A DNA stretch of 64,000 nucleotides from Aquamicrobium zhengzhouense (GCF_016124105.1 NZ_JADGMQ010000001.1:590248-654247); one strand, 5' to 3'; counted from the stretch's first letter, positions 9,741 through 20,873 are shown. Made by a program: numbers and translations. The notes: a model not told the origin generated them from the sequence alone.

Positions 9741-11651
9741 TCAGATGATTACCTGCGTGCCGATCTCCACCACGCGTCCGGTGGGGATCTGAAAGTAAGC
9801 CGTCGCTTCAGACGCGTTTCGCGCCATGACGATGAAGAGCCGATCCTGCCAGATCGGCATTCCTGAGTTCGCGGAAGGCTTCAAGGTTCGGCGGGACAGG
9901 AAGAACGACGTGGTCATGATGTCGAACTTCAGGCCTTTCTTGCGCAGTTGCGCGAGTGCCTTGGGCACGTTCGGCTGTTCCATGAAACCGAACTTCAGGA
10001 TCACCCTGGTGAAGAGATGATTGACCTCTTCAATCTCCGCGCGTTCGCTCTCAGGCACACGTGGACGGTCCTCTGTCACGAGCGACAAGACGATGTTGCT
10101 CTTATGAAGAACCTTGTAGTGCTTGAGACTGTGCAGCAGAGCGGTCGGTGCGCTCTCAGGGTCGCCAGTCAAGAACACGGCGGTCCCGTCGACCAGGTGC
10201 ATTTCCTTCTTCGCAAGGCTACCTGTCAGTATCGTCAGCGGCACTTCGCTCTTTCGCGTCTTTTCGAAGAGGAAGCGGCTGCCGCGCCTCCAGGTCGCCA
10301 TGAGAATGAGCGCGACAATCGCGATGGCAATCGTAACCCAGCCGCCGTCCTTCACCTTGAAAAGATTTGACGAAAAGAACGCCAACTCAATCAGGAAGAA
10401 CGGAAGCATGGCGCTAAGCGCCAGCCACAAGGGCTTTGCCCAGACTTTCCAGATGACGAAAAACAGGAGAAGCCCGGTTACCACCATCGCTCCGGAAAGT
10501 GCGATGCCGTACGCCGCGGTCAGAGCGCTCGACGAACCGAAGGCGAGCACCAGGATCACGACACCGACCAAAAGGAACGTGTTGATCTGTGGCACGTAAA
10601 TCTGCCCGGATTGCTCCGCCGACGTGTGCTGAACGTCGAGACGCGGCAGGAGGTTGAGCTGAATTGCCTGTCGGGTCAGTGAAAAGGCGCCAGTAATTGC
10701 CGCCTGACCTGCGATCACAGTGGCCAGCATGGCGAGGATCACGAATGGGAGCACGCCCCACTCCGGCATCATCTCGAATAGTGGCTGCTCGGAGTTGTGG
10801 TTTTCAAGGACATACGCGCCCTGCCCGAAATAGTTGAGCAGCAGGGCCGGGAATACCAGGATGAACCAAGCCAGCATGATCGGTTTGCGACCGAAATGGC
10901 CGAGATCGGCATAAAGCGTCTCCGCCCCGGTGATCGCGAGAAAGATTGCCCCGAACACAACGACCGCTACACCAGAATGCTGAAACAGAAAGTAGATCGC
11001 GTAATACGGATTGAGCGCTACCAGCACTGTCGGGTTGAGGATGATGTGGTAAAGCCCCACGCCGGCGAGCACGACAAACCAGAGAGCAGTCAGCGGTCCG
11101 AAAACCTTGGCAACCTTTGCGGTGCCTAGTTTTTGCACGAAGAACAGTCCGATAAGGATCGCGACCGCGATGGGTATGATCCAGCGGTTGAACGCTGGCG
11201 TAACGACCTCAAGACCTTCGACTGCGGATAAAACCGAGATCGCCGGCGACACAACCGCGTCACCATAGAACAGCGCAGCTCCCACCATTCCAAGAGCGAC
11301 CACGAGCCCGGAAAAACGGCCTGCGCTATGCCGGGCCAGCGCCATCAGGGATAAAACACCGCCCTCGCCGCGGTTGTCTGCTCGCAAAACGATGAGCATG
11401 TACTTAATCGCGACGATCAAAGTCAGGGACCAAACTATGAGCGACAGAATACCCAGTATGTCGGAATCGGTATTCGGCCCGTCTCCGGTCGCGGCGCGTA
11501 CGGCTTCCCGGAACGCGTAAATCGGGCTTGTTCCGATATCGCCATAAACGACACCCAGCGCACCAAGCGTCAGCGCTCCGGTGCTGGACACAGGATGAGT
11601 GTGCTCCTGCTGCTGTGCCGTCTCGGCACTCTCTTGCCAGTCTTCACCCAT
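9741..11651 (-). CDS. kup: Kup-family low-affinity potassium uptake permease
   Basis: This is a 636-residue K+/H+ symporter of the KUP/HAK family. The first helix carries LGALGVVYGDIGTSPIYAFREA, whose GVVYGDIGTSP core is the family signature. About 12 membrane helices fill the first 440 residues (for example LIVWSLTLIVAIKYMLIVL and the YADLGHFGRKPI loop). A cytosolic C-terminal region ends with WQDRLFIVMARNASEATAYF and the typical GRVVEIGTQVII finish. It imports K+ at the inner membrane. It stands alone, with no regulator beside it. Length and motifs are complete. Confidence 0.97.
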   Translation of the reverse strand: MGEDWQESAETAQQQEHTHPVSSTGALTLGALGVVYGDIGTSPIYAFREAVRAATGDGPNTDSDILGILSLIVWSLTLIVAIKYMLIVLRADNRGEGGVLSLMALARHSAGRFSGLVVALGMVGAALFYGDAVVSPAISVLSAVEGLEVVTPAFNRWIIPIAVAILIGLFFVQKLGTAKVAKVFGPLTALWFVVLAGVGLYHIILNPTVLVALNPYYAIYFLFQHSGVAVVVFGAIFLAITGAETLYADLGHFGRKPIMLAWFILVFPALLLNYFGQGAYVLENHNSEQPLFEMMPEWGVLPFVILAMLATVIAGQAAITGAFSLTRQAIQLNLLPRLDVQHTSAEQSGQIYVPQINTFLLVGVVILVLAFGSSSALTAAYGIALSGAMVVTGLLLFFVIWKVWAKPLWLALSAMLPFFLIELAFFSSNLFKVKDGGWVTIAIAIVALILMATWRRGSRFLFEKTRKSEVPLTILTGSLAKKEMHLVDGTAVFLTGDPESAPTALLHSLKHYKVLHKSNIVLSLVTEDRPRVPESERAEIEEVNHLFTRVILKFGFMEQPNVPKALAQLRKKGLKFDIMTTSFFLSRRTLKPSANSGMPIWQDRLFIVMARNASEATAYFQIPTGRVVEIGTQVII

Positions 11652-11719
11652 GCGCGGTTCTCCTGCGCCAAATTGGACGGCGCTAATACACGCTCACCGG
11701 ATCGAGTGGCAATGTGCTT

Positions 11720-12460
11720 TTACCACCCAGCCGCTTTCAGGAAACGCTGCACGGTGCCAGCCATCCCGTATTCCAATGCGTCGGCAGTGAGGCCATGGCC
11801 GATCGACACCTCAGACAGGTGGGGAAGATACTCGATTAGAGCCGGCAAATTTGCCACGGTGAGATCGTGACCCGCGTTTACCTCGAGACCGACGGCCCGA
11901 GCCGCATCTGCCGCTGCGCCAAGTTTCTCGAGCTCTCGCTTTGCCTGTTCTGGATCATCGTACGTGGAACCGTACGGACCTGTGAACAATTCGACCCGGT
12001 CGGCGCCCGTAGCCTTGGCCTCCGCCATTCCGGCAGGATCGGGCTCCGCAAACAATGAAACCCGGAAACCGCCCTTCTTCAACCTCTTCACGATCGGGGT
12101 CAGGAACGCCTGCTGCTCGACAAAGCTCCAGCCATGGTCTGACGTCGGCTGCGCTGGATCGTCCGGCACCAGCGTGACCTGATCGGGTTGATGCTCCTCC
12201 ACCAGCTGCAGAAACGCCTCGTCCGGATAGCCTTCGACATTGAATTCAGCATGCGGAAATTCGTCGTCGATGAGGGCACGCAACGGAGCGAGGTCGCTGC
12301 GGCGGGTGTGACGCTCATCCGGCCGGGGGTGAACTGTCAGCCCATGCGCGCCTGCCTGCAGCGATATTCTTCCGAAATGAATCACATCCGGCCACGGCAG
12401 ATCGCGGCGATTGCGCAGGAGGGCAACGGCGTTGAGATTGACGGAAAGCTTGGCAGGCAT
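11720..12460 (-). CDS. pdxJ: Pyridoxine 5'-phosphate synthase
   Basis: PdxJ condenses 1-deoxyxylulose 5-phosphate with 3-amino-2-oxopropyl phosphate to give pyridoxine phosphate, the last ring-closing step of DXP-dependent vitamin B6 synthesis. The 246-residue TIM barrel starts [15 protein letters not shown], with HPRPDERH (phosphate site), FNVEGYP, QVTLVPD and [10 protein letters not shown] as family motifs. The frame stays open well upstream, but the added residues are not family-like, so the ATG at 12460 is used. It is divergent from the STAS-like gene. Confidence 0.96.
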   Translation of the reverse strand: MPAKLSVNLNAVALLRNRRDLPWPDVIHFGRISLQAGAHGLTVHPRPDERHTRRSDLAPLRALIDDEFPHAEFNVEGYPDEAFLQLVEEHQPDQVTLVPDDPAQPTSDHGWSFVEQQAFLTPIVKRLKKGGFRVSLFAEPDPAGMAEAKATGADRVELFTGPYGSTYDDPEQAKRELEKLGAAADAARAVGLEVNAGHDLTVANLPALIEYLPHLSEVSIGHGLTADALEYGMAGTVQRFLKAAGW

Positions 12461-12557
12461 GGCGCAGAGTCCGATTCTTCTTGTCCTGCCAGATATATCG
12501 TCTCCAGGCGGGAACAGACACTGCCTTTCATGTGTTCCAGCTGGATGCTTATGCCGA

Positions 12558-12974
12558 ATGGAGAACGGATTGCTTCCATTGGATCGGATTCCAGCCGTAA
12601 AGCGAGTCGGAACGAGCTCTCTGACTGTATTCTCGCTTGAAATTTCAGGTGAGTTCAATGCTGCCGACGCGGAGAATATGTGCGGCCTCCTTGCTGGGGC
12701 GTACACATTAAAGAACCGCATCAACCTGCTGGTTCGCATCAACGGGTTGAAAAGTTTCGATACCACGGGCCTTGCCGCTGAGACTGCCAGTCAGCTCAGG
12801 CGCGACGCCAGCCAGCACGTTGAGCGATGCGCGCTTGTCGATGACGGCGGCGAGGCCGCGAGCTATGTTGCAGCCTTGTTGGGATCTGACCTCGAAGTGC
12901 GAACATTCGCCGGCACCGAAGAAGACCAGGCGTGGGCCTATGTGGGTGCCGTCGAAGTCGCAGGAAAAGTCTGA
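12558..12974 (+). CDS. SpoIIAA-like/STAS-fold protein
   Basis: This is a small 138-residue protein. The central part, from [20 protein letters not shown] to [18 protein letters not shown], has the pattern of the SpoIIAA-like family. That family has an alpha/beta fold related to anti-sigma-factor antagonists but usually lacks the phosphorylatable Ser. The typical end EDQAWAYV is well kept. Function in these bacteria is not established; some members bind small non-polar ligands. The start is uncertain because several in-frame ATGs lie upstream within pdxJ, and no clear ribosome site is seen. Its stop abuts the convergent helicase gene directly. Confidence 0.7.
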   Translation: MENGLLPLDRIPAVKRVGTSSLTVFSLEISGEFNAADAENMCGLLAGAYTLKNRINLLVRINGLKSFDTTGLAAETASQLRRDASQHVERCALVDDGGEAASYVAALLGSDLEVRTFAGTEEDQAWAYVGAVEVAGKV

Positions 12975-14102
12975 TCAGCGAACGATCGTCAGCCGTTCCG
13001 CCGCACGGGTAATGGCAGTGTAGAGCCATCGCTGGCGCGTATCCCGGAACGCATAGCTCTCGTCAAAGAGTACGACTTCGTTCCACTGAGAACCCTGCGC
13101 CTTGTGGACCGTCAGCGCGTAGCCATAGTCGAAATCATCAAATCGCTTCTTCTGCTGCCATGAGATTTCCTCATCCGGGTTCTCAAAAGCAGCTTTCAGC
13201 AGCTTGATCTTCGCCACGCCCCGGTCAGGATCATCCTCTTCCGGAGAAACCAGCAGATTGATACCCGGCTTTACCGTCTCACGAGATGAGGTCATGACCT
13301 TCCAAAGCGAGCCGTTCAACAGCCCCTTGGCGGGATCGTTACGCAAACACACCAGCTTGTCGCCGGCTTGCGGATAGGACGCGTCAAAGCCCTTCAATTC
13401 ACGAAGCCGCTGGTTGTAACGTCGACGGGTGCGGTTCGTCCCGACCAGAACTTGATCTGCCGACAGCACAAGGTCCTGATCGACCTCATTGCGGCCGATC
13501 ACGCGTGCGTCGCCATAGTCACCGTATTCGATCTCTCGTCCCTCACGGACATCGAGCGCCAAACGGATGATCGGGTTATCTTGCGCCTGCCGGTGAATTT
13601 CGGTGAGGAGGTGATCCGGCTCGTGTTCCGTGAAAAACCCGCCGCCGCTGATTGGCGGCAGCTGGGCTGGGTCCCCGAGCACGAGAATTGGCGTGCCAAA
13701 CGTCATCAAATCGCGACCAAGCTGCTCATCGACCATCGAACATTCGTCGACGACGATCAGCTTTGCCTTCGCGACCGGGCTCTGGCGGTTAAGCGAAAAG
13801 GTCGGCGCAATGGAGGTCTTGCCGGTGGTCTCGTCCTCCACTGTCTCCTCGCCTCGAGGGCGATAGATCAGCGAATGGAGGGTCCGGGCATTATTCGCGC
13901 CCTTGGAGCGGAGAACCTGGGCTGCCTTCCCAGTGAACGCTGCGAACTGGACCGAGCCGTCGACATGTTCCGCAAAGTGACGGGCGAGCGTGGTCTTTCC
14001 CGTGCCGGCATAGCCGAACAGTCGGAAAATTGGCTTGCCACCTTCCTTCAGCCAGCGATCAACTGCCTTGAGCGCCGCATCCTGTTGAGGAGAAAACTGC
14101 AT
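12975..14102 (-). CDS. RecD-like superfamily 1 DNA helicase
   Basis: This 375-residue single-polypeptide helicase is much shorter than RecD (about 600) or RecD2 (over 700). It begins directly with motif I, RLFGYAGTGKTTLARHF (about residues 27-43). FAAFTGKAAQVL (Ia), KLIVVDECSMVD (II), ILVLGDPAQLPP (III), and the C-terminal YALTVHKAQGSQWNEVVLF and LYTAITRAAERL (V/VI) follow. It lacks the N-terminal domain of RecD/RecD2 and any RecBC partner nearby. Similar short helicases are common in Alphaproteobacteria and are annotated as ATP-dependent exonuclease-related; the physiological role is unknown. Confidence 0.87.
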   Translation of the reverse strand: MQFSPQQDAALKAVDRWLKEGGKPIFRLFGYAGTGKTTLARHFAEHVDGSVQFAAFTGKAAQVLRSKGANNARTLHSLIYRPRGEETVEDETTGKTSIAPTFSLNRQSPVAKAKLIVVDECSMVDEQLGRDLMTFGTPILVLGDPAQLPPISGGGFFTEHEPDHLLTEIHRQAQDNPIIRLALDVREGREIEYGDYGDARVIGRNEVDQDLVLSADQVLVGTNRTRRRYNQRLRELKGFDASYPQAGDKLVCLRNDPAKGLLNGSLWKVMTSSRETVKPGINLLVSPEEDDPDRGVAKIKLLKAAFENPDEEISWQQKKRFDDFDYGYALTVHKAQGSQWNEVVLFDESYAFRDTRQRWLYTAITRAAERLTIVR

Positions 14103-14157
14103 ATGGTCTCAGTGGGGGATTCGGCGCGTGGAAACAAGGCCCCCGTCCCTTCCAGGG

Positions 14158-14658
14158 TCAGTTGGCCGCATTTGGGTTCTTTGTATAGCCGGGTCCGATC
14201 GTCAGCGGTTGATCAGGCACGAAGGATCCATCCAACTGGCTGCTGAACTGCATATGGTGCGTCCAGATCGTGATCTTTTCTTCACGGTCTAGGATCCTGA
14301 TCGTAACTTCGTAGGGTCGGTGCGCCTCAACCCCATGGACCGTGGGTGAGCGCATCGAGAAGCGCGACATTTCCGGGCCTCCCATCCGTTGCCTGACCAC
14401 ATGGTCTGGGCCACCCGCCGGATCCTGAAACGTTGCAACAATCACGCTTCCAGTCGGGAGAGGACGCTGCACTATCGCGGTGAAGCCGTAATACATATCG
14501 GCCACCCTGTAATTGATGATGAAACCGCCACCCAGGACACGCAGATAAGGGGTTTCGTTAGGGTCTCGGCGCGTGAGCCACCCAACCGCGAACAAAAGCG
14601 CCAGCACAATGCATGCGGCCGCAACCACCCGCGCAACGGAGAGACGCTCCAACATCAC
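14158..14658 (-). CDS. Conserved membrane-anchored protein of unknown function
   Basis: The protein has 166 residues. One N-terminal membrane segment (VVAAACIVLALLFAVGWL, about residues 10-27) is followed by a periplasmic beta-rich part. FIINYRVADMYYGFTAIVQR and VTIRILDREEKITIWTHHMQ stand out. There is no lipobox Cys, so it should stay anchored by its first helix. I do not recognise a named domain. It sits between the helicase and the LysE-type exporter, all on the minus strand, but gaps of 40-55 bases do not prove an operon. Confidence 0.75.
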   Translation of the reverse strand: MMLERLSVARVVAAACIVLALLFAVGWLTRRDPNETPYLRVLGGGFIINYRVADMYYGFTAIVQRPLPTGSVIVATFQDPAGGPDHVVRQRMGGPEMSRFSMRSPTVHGVEAHRPYEVTIRILDREEKITIWTHHMQFSSQLDGSFVPDQPLTIGPGYTKNPNAAN

Positions 14659-14697
14659 CGTAAATTAGCACAGTGAAAAACGAGCGTCGATTTCCTG

Positions 14698-15294
14698 CTA
14701 TCGAAGCATTGGCCAAAGGCTTGCCGCCAAGGCCAGGCCCATCGCGATGTTGAACCATTTAAGCCGCGTTGCGTCTGCGAGAAAGCTGCGAAGCGCGACG
14801 CCAAACGCAGCCCATGACGAGACGCAGGGAAGATTCACGACCGCGAACGCAACCGAGACAAGAACGACCGAAAGGAACGGCGATTCCGGCGAGGAATAAA
14901 CGGCGATCCCGGTTAACGCCATCACCCAGGCCTTGGGATTGATCCACTGGAATGCCGCCGCCTCAAGCAGCGTCATGGGCCGCGTCGAGGCTGAGGCACC
15001 ATCACCCAGGCTGCGCGTCGAGGCGATCCGCCAAGCGAGATAGAGCAGATAAACACCACCTGCGACCTGCAACGCCAGATGTAATGCCGGAAATGCCGTC
15101 AAAGCTGCACCGAGACCTAAACCGACCCCAAGGAGCAACGTGAGAAAGCCAACGCCAATACCCAACATATGCGGGATCGTGCGACGGAAGCCGAAATTGA
15201 CCCCCGACGCCATCAGCATGAGATTGTTTGGACCGGGCGTGATCGACGTGACGAACGCGAAGACGAACAGTCCGAAAAACGCCTCGAATGTCAT
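14698..15294 (-). CDS. LysE/RhtB-family amino-acid exporter
   Basis: This inner-membrane exporter of about 198 residues has six predicted helices. The first helix region FAFVTSITPGPNNLMLMASG contains the hallmark PGPN motif. FQWINPKAWVMALTGIAVY is the second conserved block. Members export amino acids such as homoserine, threonine, lysine or leucine; the substrate is not readable. ATG 15294 was chosen because the family begins a few residues before the first helix; the frame extends to 15336 without family-like sequence. It lies just downstream of ilvH on the same strand, 59 bases apart. Confidence 0.9.
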   Translation of the reverse strand: MTFEAFFGLFVFAFVTSITPGPNNLMLMASGVNFGFRRTIPHMLGIGVGFLTLLLGVGLGLGAALTAFPALHLALQVAGGVYLLYLAWRIASTRSLGDGASASTRPMTLLEAAAFQWINPKAWVMALTGIAVYSSPESPFLSVVLVSVAFAVVNLPCVSSWAAFGVALRSFLADATRLKWFNIAMGLALAASLWPMLR

Positions 15295-15352
15295 CTTGCA
15301 CACCCCGGCGAGGGAGAAGTCATCTTCTCCCTCCAACTTTGCTCAGCAGCGC

Positions 15353-15931
15353 TTAGCGCTCCATACCCTGCGGACCACGGTTCATCGCTGCAACGCCGGT
15401 GCGGCACACCTCGATCAGACCCAGCGGCTGCATGATCGATATGAACTGATCGATCTTCGATGTTTTGCCGGTGATCTCGAAGATGAAGTGCTCGGTGGTT
15501 GCGTCCGCGACCTTGGCCTTGAAGGCGTCGGCGAGGCGAAGAGCCTCGACCCGAGACTCACCTTTTCCCGCGACTTTGATCAAGGCCAGTTCCCGCTCTA
15601 GCGGGTGATCCTGACCGATATGGCGGGCGCTCACGGTCAGATCAGTCACCTTGTGAACGGGGACGATCCGTTCCAGCTGGCTCTTGATCTGCTCGAGAAC
15701 GTGCGGCGTGCCACTTGTCACGATGGTGATGCGTGACAGATGCTTTTCGTGCTCGGTTTCCGTGACGGTGAGGCTGTCGATATTATAGCCACGGCCGGAA
15801 AAAAGTCCGATCACGCGAGCGAGCACACCCGGTTCATTGCTGACGAGGACTGCGAGTGTGTGGCGCTCAGCCACGGCAGTCTCTTTAGCCATGAAGTATG
15901 CAGAACCAGTAGGTTGCAGTTGGGCGTTCAT
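15353..15931 (-). CDS. ilvH: Acetolactate synthase small (regulatory) subunit
   Basis: IlvH binds the catalytic subunit, raises its activity and confers valine feedback inhibition. The N-terminal ACT domain begins HTLAVLVSNEPGVLARVIGL, with the effector-binding FSGRGYNIDSLTV. A second ACT-like C-terminal domain (about residues 105-175) carries ERELALIKV and FIFEITGKTSKIDQFISIM. The length of 192 residues is slightly long because of an N-terminal extension typical of Hyphomicrobiales. It lies 47 bases after ilvI and shares its transcript and attenuator. Confidence 0.96.
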   Translation of the reverse strand: MNAQLQPTGSAYFMAKETAVAERHTLAVLVSNEPGVLARVIGLFSGRGYNIDSLTVTETEHEKHLSRITIVTSGTPHVLEQIKSQLERIVPVHKVTDLTVSARHIGQDHPLERELALIKVAGKGESRVEALRLADAFKAKVADATTEHFIFEITGKTSKIDQFISIMQPLGLIEVCRTGVAAMNRGPQGMER

Positions 15932-15978
15932 GTCAATTCTCTTCCTTGAATTGCTTCTGGCTAGCGCCGTGGCACGTC

Positions 15979-17769
<1,791 letters not shown>

Positions 17770-17825
17770 CAGTCTCTTCCCGTCCTGTGTCCGCTGTCTG
17801 GCTGTCGTTTATCGATGTTCCGGGC

Positions 17826-17852
17826 AATAAAAAAGGCCCCTTTGAGGAGCCT
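17826..17852 (-). terminator. Attenuator terminator of the ilvIH leader
   Basis: On the minus strand AGGCTCC pairs with GGGGCCT over a TCAAA loop (seven pairs, one G-U), followed directly by TTTTTTATT. It lies between the leader peptide stop (17888) and ilvI (17769), where an attenuator terminator would be. A GC-rich segment GGCGGCGTAGCCGCC at the leader stop could be the alternative or pausing hairpin. Confidence 0.85.
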
Positions 17853-17887
17853 CGTTTCTTCGCGCATGGGGTGCTGTCGCCCGGCGG

Positions 17888-17944
17888 CTACGCCGCCCTG
17901 CCCATACGCGTTCTTACTACTACAAGAATGTTGCGCTTGATCAT
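17888..17944 (-). CDS. ilvL: ilv operon leader peptide (18 residues)
   Basis: The minus strand reads MIKRNILVVVRTRMGRAA and a TAG stop. The run Ile-Leu-Val-Val-Val (after an earlier Ile) consists of the three end products of the pathway. This is the hallmark of ribosome-mediated attenuation of branched-chain amino-acid operons: stalling at these codons when charged tRNA is short prevents the downstream terminator. It ends 35 bases before that terminator's first arm. No ribosome site precedes the ATG; with the promoter placed at 17953-17981 the mRNA would begin only one to three bases upstream, so translation is probably leaderless. Confidence 0.85.
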   Translation of the reverse strand: MIKRNILVVVRTRMGRAA

Positions 17945-17952
17945 GGTGCGGA

Positions 17953-17981
17953 CCATAAGGACCGTTTTGCAGCGGTGTCAA
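17953..17981 (-). promoter_or_regulatory. Sigma-70-type promoter of the ilvL-ilvI-ilvH operon
   Basis: On the minus strand a perfect -35 TTGACA (17976-17981) is followed after 17 bases by TTATGG (17953-17958), or after 18 bases by TATGGT. Initiation about seven bases further falls near 17946, almost on the leader ATG at 17944. Confidence 0.72.
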
Positions 17982-18095
17982 CAGAAAACGTACCTTTTTG
18001 GGTGATCCCGCTTTAACTCGCGATCAACCATCGCCCCAAACCCCACCTTAACTTCGGCTTGCGTAGCATCGTCACACAATGGGGGTTCGTGACAG

Positions 18096-19934
18096 ATGTT
18101 TGTCGAGCGTAGCCACGGTGGTGAATTAACGAGCCAGGAGCGTCGCAACGACGCGCAATCCGATGCCCGCATCATTGGAAGAGTTGGCCAATGCGATGGC
18201 TCGCGTGCGGTTCTGGTGGCAACTACCAGTGGCGAAGCAGATCCGAGCATCGCAATGTGGACGGTTGGCCGACTGGTCTCCATCAACCTCGGCTCCATCC
18301 GAACAGTCGGGTTAATTTACCAGATTGACGCAACGGTCGGGGATTGGGAGGCAACCACAAACATCCCAATCAAGATCCACGTCGAACTAGTCGGTGAAGT
18401 GAGAGATCAGAGCGGCGGTCCGGCGATCTTCGACCGCGGCGTCACAGTCTATCCGCACATCGGAGCTATCGCGCACTGCATCAGGCAGAGCGACCTGGAA
18501 GCGATTTACGACCTCGGCGGGCAAAAAGCCGCCCGGATTGGTCACCTCACTCAAGAAGAGACGATTGACGCGAGGGTGGCAATCGAGACCACGCTGAGCC
18601 GGCATTTTGCCGTAGTCGGCACCACAGGCGTTGGTAAGTCGACCGCAGTCTCCCTGCTCATCCGAAAAGCAATTCAGTCACAGCCAGATCTTCGCGTCCT
18701 CATTCTCGACCCTCACAACGAATTTTCAGCGGCTTTTCCCGATCAATCGGTGCGGATCGATACAAAAACGCTGGATCTCCCCTTTTGGCTATTCCAGCTC
18801 GAGGAACTTGTCGAAGTCCTCTACCGGGGACGCGAACCCGTTGCCGAAGAAGTGGACATGCTCCGCGAGCTCATTCCACTGGCGAAGCAAGCGTATCGAA
18901 GCCCGCAGCATTCCATCGTGAAGCGCTATGGAGAGACGATAGGGATTGGTCCGGATACCCCTGTGCCCTATCGAATGGCCGACGTAATCCGGATGATCGA
19001 AGATCGGGTCGGTCAACTCGAGACGAAGAACGACAGACCCGTCTATCGTTCGTTGCGGGCGCGCATCGAAAGCGCTGTGGCCGATCCGCGTTACCGCTTC
19101 ATGTTTGCGCCGAAGATGGTCGATGACAGCATCCACGAAACGATCGGCCGTATCTTCCGCATCCCGCATTTGGGACGTCCAGTCACATGCCTTGAGCTCG
19201 CCGGCCTTCCATCGGAAGTGATCAACTCCGTATGTTCGGTTCTTGCGCGGCTTGCATTTGATGTGACCATAAACAGCCGGGGTAGGCTGAAGCTTCTCGT
19301 GCTGTGTGAGGAGGCGCATCGTTATATGCCAGCCGATCCGCGGCTCGGCTTTGCTCCAACGCGCCACGCCCTTGCGCGCATCGCAAAGGAGGGCAGAAAA
19401 TACGGCTGCTACCTTGGCGTCGTAACACAGCGCCCGGCCGAGCTTGATCCGACGGTGCTATCGCAATGCTCCACCGTATTTGCGATGCGTCTTGCAAACG
19501 AGGCTGATCAGGAGATTGTGCGCGCCGCGATCGCGGACAGCTCCGCCTCCATTCTCACTTTCCTGTCTTCGCTTGGACAACGGGAAGCCATCGCTTTCGG
19601 CGAGGGTGTCGCGACAACCATGCGCATGAAGTTTGACAGATTGGTCCCTGACGAACTCCCGTCGACAACGACGGTCGATCCGAACTCTCAGATTTCCAGC
19701 AATGATGAACTCGCCCTGCACCATCTGGTTCAGAACATGCGTGACATGGCCCGACCACAGTCAAGCTCGGATATGAACGAGGTGACGAGCTTCGATTCAT
19801 CCTCGCCAACAAGCGCTGCCTATGCACCTTTTGGTGCTCCGCGCTTTGGAACATCCGGCTTGGCGTCGGATACGACAGAGCAAAGGCGCAGCCGTCACTT
19901 TGAAGATGATCCGCTCAAGCGCCTATACGAATAG
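18096..19934 (+). CDS. HerA-like/DUF87 ATPase
   Basis: This 612-residue ATPase belongs to the HerA-FtsK class. An N-terminal HAS-barrel-like beta part (about residues 25-150) precedes Walker A AVVGTTGVGKSTAVSLLI near residue 175. VLILDPHNEFSAAF (Walker B-like), LLVLCEEAHRYMPADPRLG and GVVTQRPAELDPTVLSQC then follow as the usual HerA sensor and arginine-finger region. HerA proteins form hexameric DNA translocases, often with NurA nuclease or a defence effector. No nuclease gene adjoins this one. It is a core-genome copy between ilvI and miaA, so a housekeeping DNA role is more likely than defence. Confidence 0.87.
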   Translation: MFVERSHGGELTSQERRNDAQSDARIIGRVGQCDGSRAVLVATTSGEADPSIAMWTVGRLVSINLGSIRTVGLIYQIDATVGDWEATTNIPIKIHVELVGEVRDQSGGPAIFDRGVTVYPHIGAIAHCIRQSDLEAIYDLGGQKAARIGHLTQEETIDARVAIETTLSRHFAVVGTTGVGKSTAVSLLIRKAIQSQPDLRVLILDPHNEFSAAFPDQSVRIDTKTLDLPFWLFQLEELVEVLYRGREPVAEEVDMLRELIPLAKQAYRSPQHSIVKRYGETIGIGPDTPVPYRMADVIRMIEDRVGQLETKNDRPVYRSLRARIESAVADPRYRFMFAPKMVDDSIHETIGRIFRIPHLGRPVTCLELAGLPSEVINSVCSVLARLAFDVTINSRGRLKLLVLCEEAHRYMPADPRLGFAPTRHALARIAKEGRKYGCYLGVVTQRPAELDPTVLSQCSTVFAMRLANEADQEIVRAAIADSSASILTFLSSLGQREAIAFGEGVATTMRMKFDRLVPDELPSTTTVDPNSQISSNDELALHHLVQNMRDMARPQSSSDMNEVTSFDSSSPTSAAYAPFGAPRFGTSGLASDTTEQRRSRHFEDDPLKRLYE

Positions 19935-19943
19935 AAAGCCAGC

Positions 19944-20873
19944 TCATTTCCGGATCAGGTGTGCGTCGGCAACACGCATCCAGCTCTCGTCCAGTTGAGT
20001 CCGGAACCATGTGGACTGCCGCTTCGCGTATTGTCGGGTCATCGTTTTCGCAAGTTCCACCGCATCCGCCATCGAAAGCTCGCCGCGGCGCACCTGAAGC
20101 AACTCCCTCAAACCAATTGCCTTCATGGCTGGTAACGCCGGATCGAGATCTAGCTTTGCTATCTGATCCACCTCATCCATGGCACCTGCCTTGATCATGA
20201 TATCGAAGCGATCGCCTATCCGCTCCGCTAGCCATGCCCGATCAGGCGTGAGCACGATCTTACGAGCACCTGGAGCATGGACAATCGGTTGGCCTCGTTG
20301 TCCCTGCCACCATGAGATCGGTTTTCCGGAGGCTTCCTCCACCTCGAGAGCGCGAACGATCCGCTGCCCGTCAGTCACCCTTATCGCCTCAGCCGCAATG
20401 GGATCGCGGGTCTGAAGGATATTGTGCAGCTTAGCGGCACCTTCTGCCTGCAAAGCATCTCGCCAGCGCTGTCGTATCGCTGGATCTACTTCAGGCATGG
20501 ACGACAGCCCCTCGGTAAGAGCACGGAAATAAAGTCCCGTGCCACCAACGAAGATAATCGTCTTGTCCTGCAGTTCGGCGTTTCGAACCAGGTTGCTAAC
20601 CGCGCGAGCCCATTCGCCTGTCGAATACGCAATGGCTGGAGATACCGTACCATAGAGCCGGTGAGGAACTCTGCTCTCATCTTCCGCGCTCGGGCGTGCG
20701 GTGAGGTGATGAAGGACTGAGTAAACCTGCATGGAATCGGTGTTGACGATTACGCCGTCCTGCTGAAGAGCAAGGCGAATGGCCAGCGCTGACTTGCCGC
20801 TTGCGGTGGGGCCAGCTATCAGGATCGCGTTCTTCAATGGCTCCAGCGGAGCCGCAGTTCCGGATTCATCCAT
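19944..20873 (-). CDS. miaA: tRNA dimethylallyltransferase
   Basis: MiaA transfers a dimethylallyl group to the N6 of A37 in tRNAs that read UNN codons. About 309 residues: P-loop AGPTASGKSALAIRLA, substrate motif VNTDSMQVYSVLHHLTARPS, then FVGGTGLYFRALTEG and the C-terminal TRQYAKRQSTWFR. The ATG at 20873 overlaps the start of the divergent serB gene within one CATG, so each promoter must lie inside the other's coding sequence. Upstream in-frame ATGs (to 20969) would add about 32 residues that do not resemble the family. Confidence 0.95.
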   Translation of the reverse strand: MDESGTAAPLEPLKNAILIAGPTASGKSALAIRLALQQDGVIVNTDSMQVYSVLHHLTARPSAEDESRVPHRLYGTVSPAIAYSTGEWARAVSNLVRNAELQDKTIIFVGGTGLYFRALTEGLSSMPEVDPAIRQRWRDALQAEGAAKLHNILQTRDPIAAEAIRVTDGQRIVRALEVEEASGKPISWWQGQRGQPIVHAPGARKIVLTPDRAWLAERIGDRFDIMIKAGAMDEVDQIAKLDLDPALPAMKAIGLRELLQVRRGELSMADAVELAKTMTRQYAKRQSTWFRTQLDESWMRVADAHLIRK

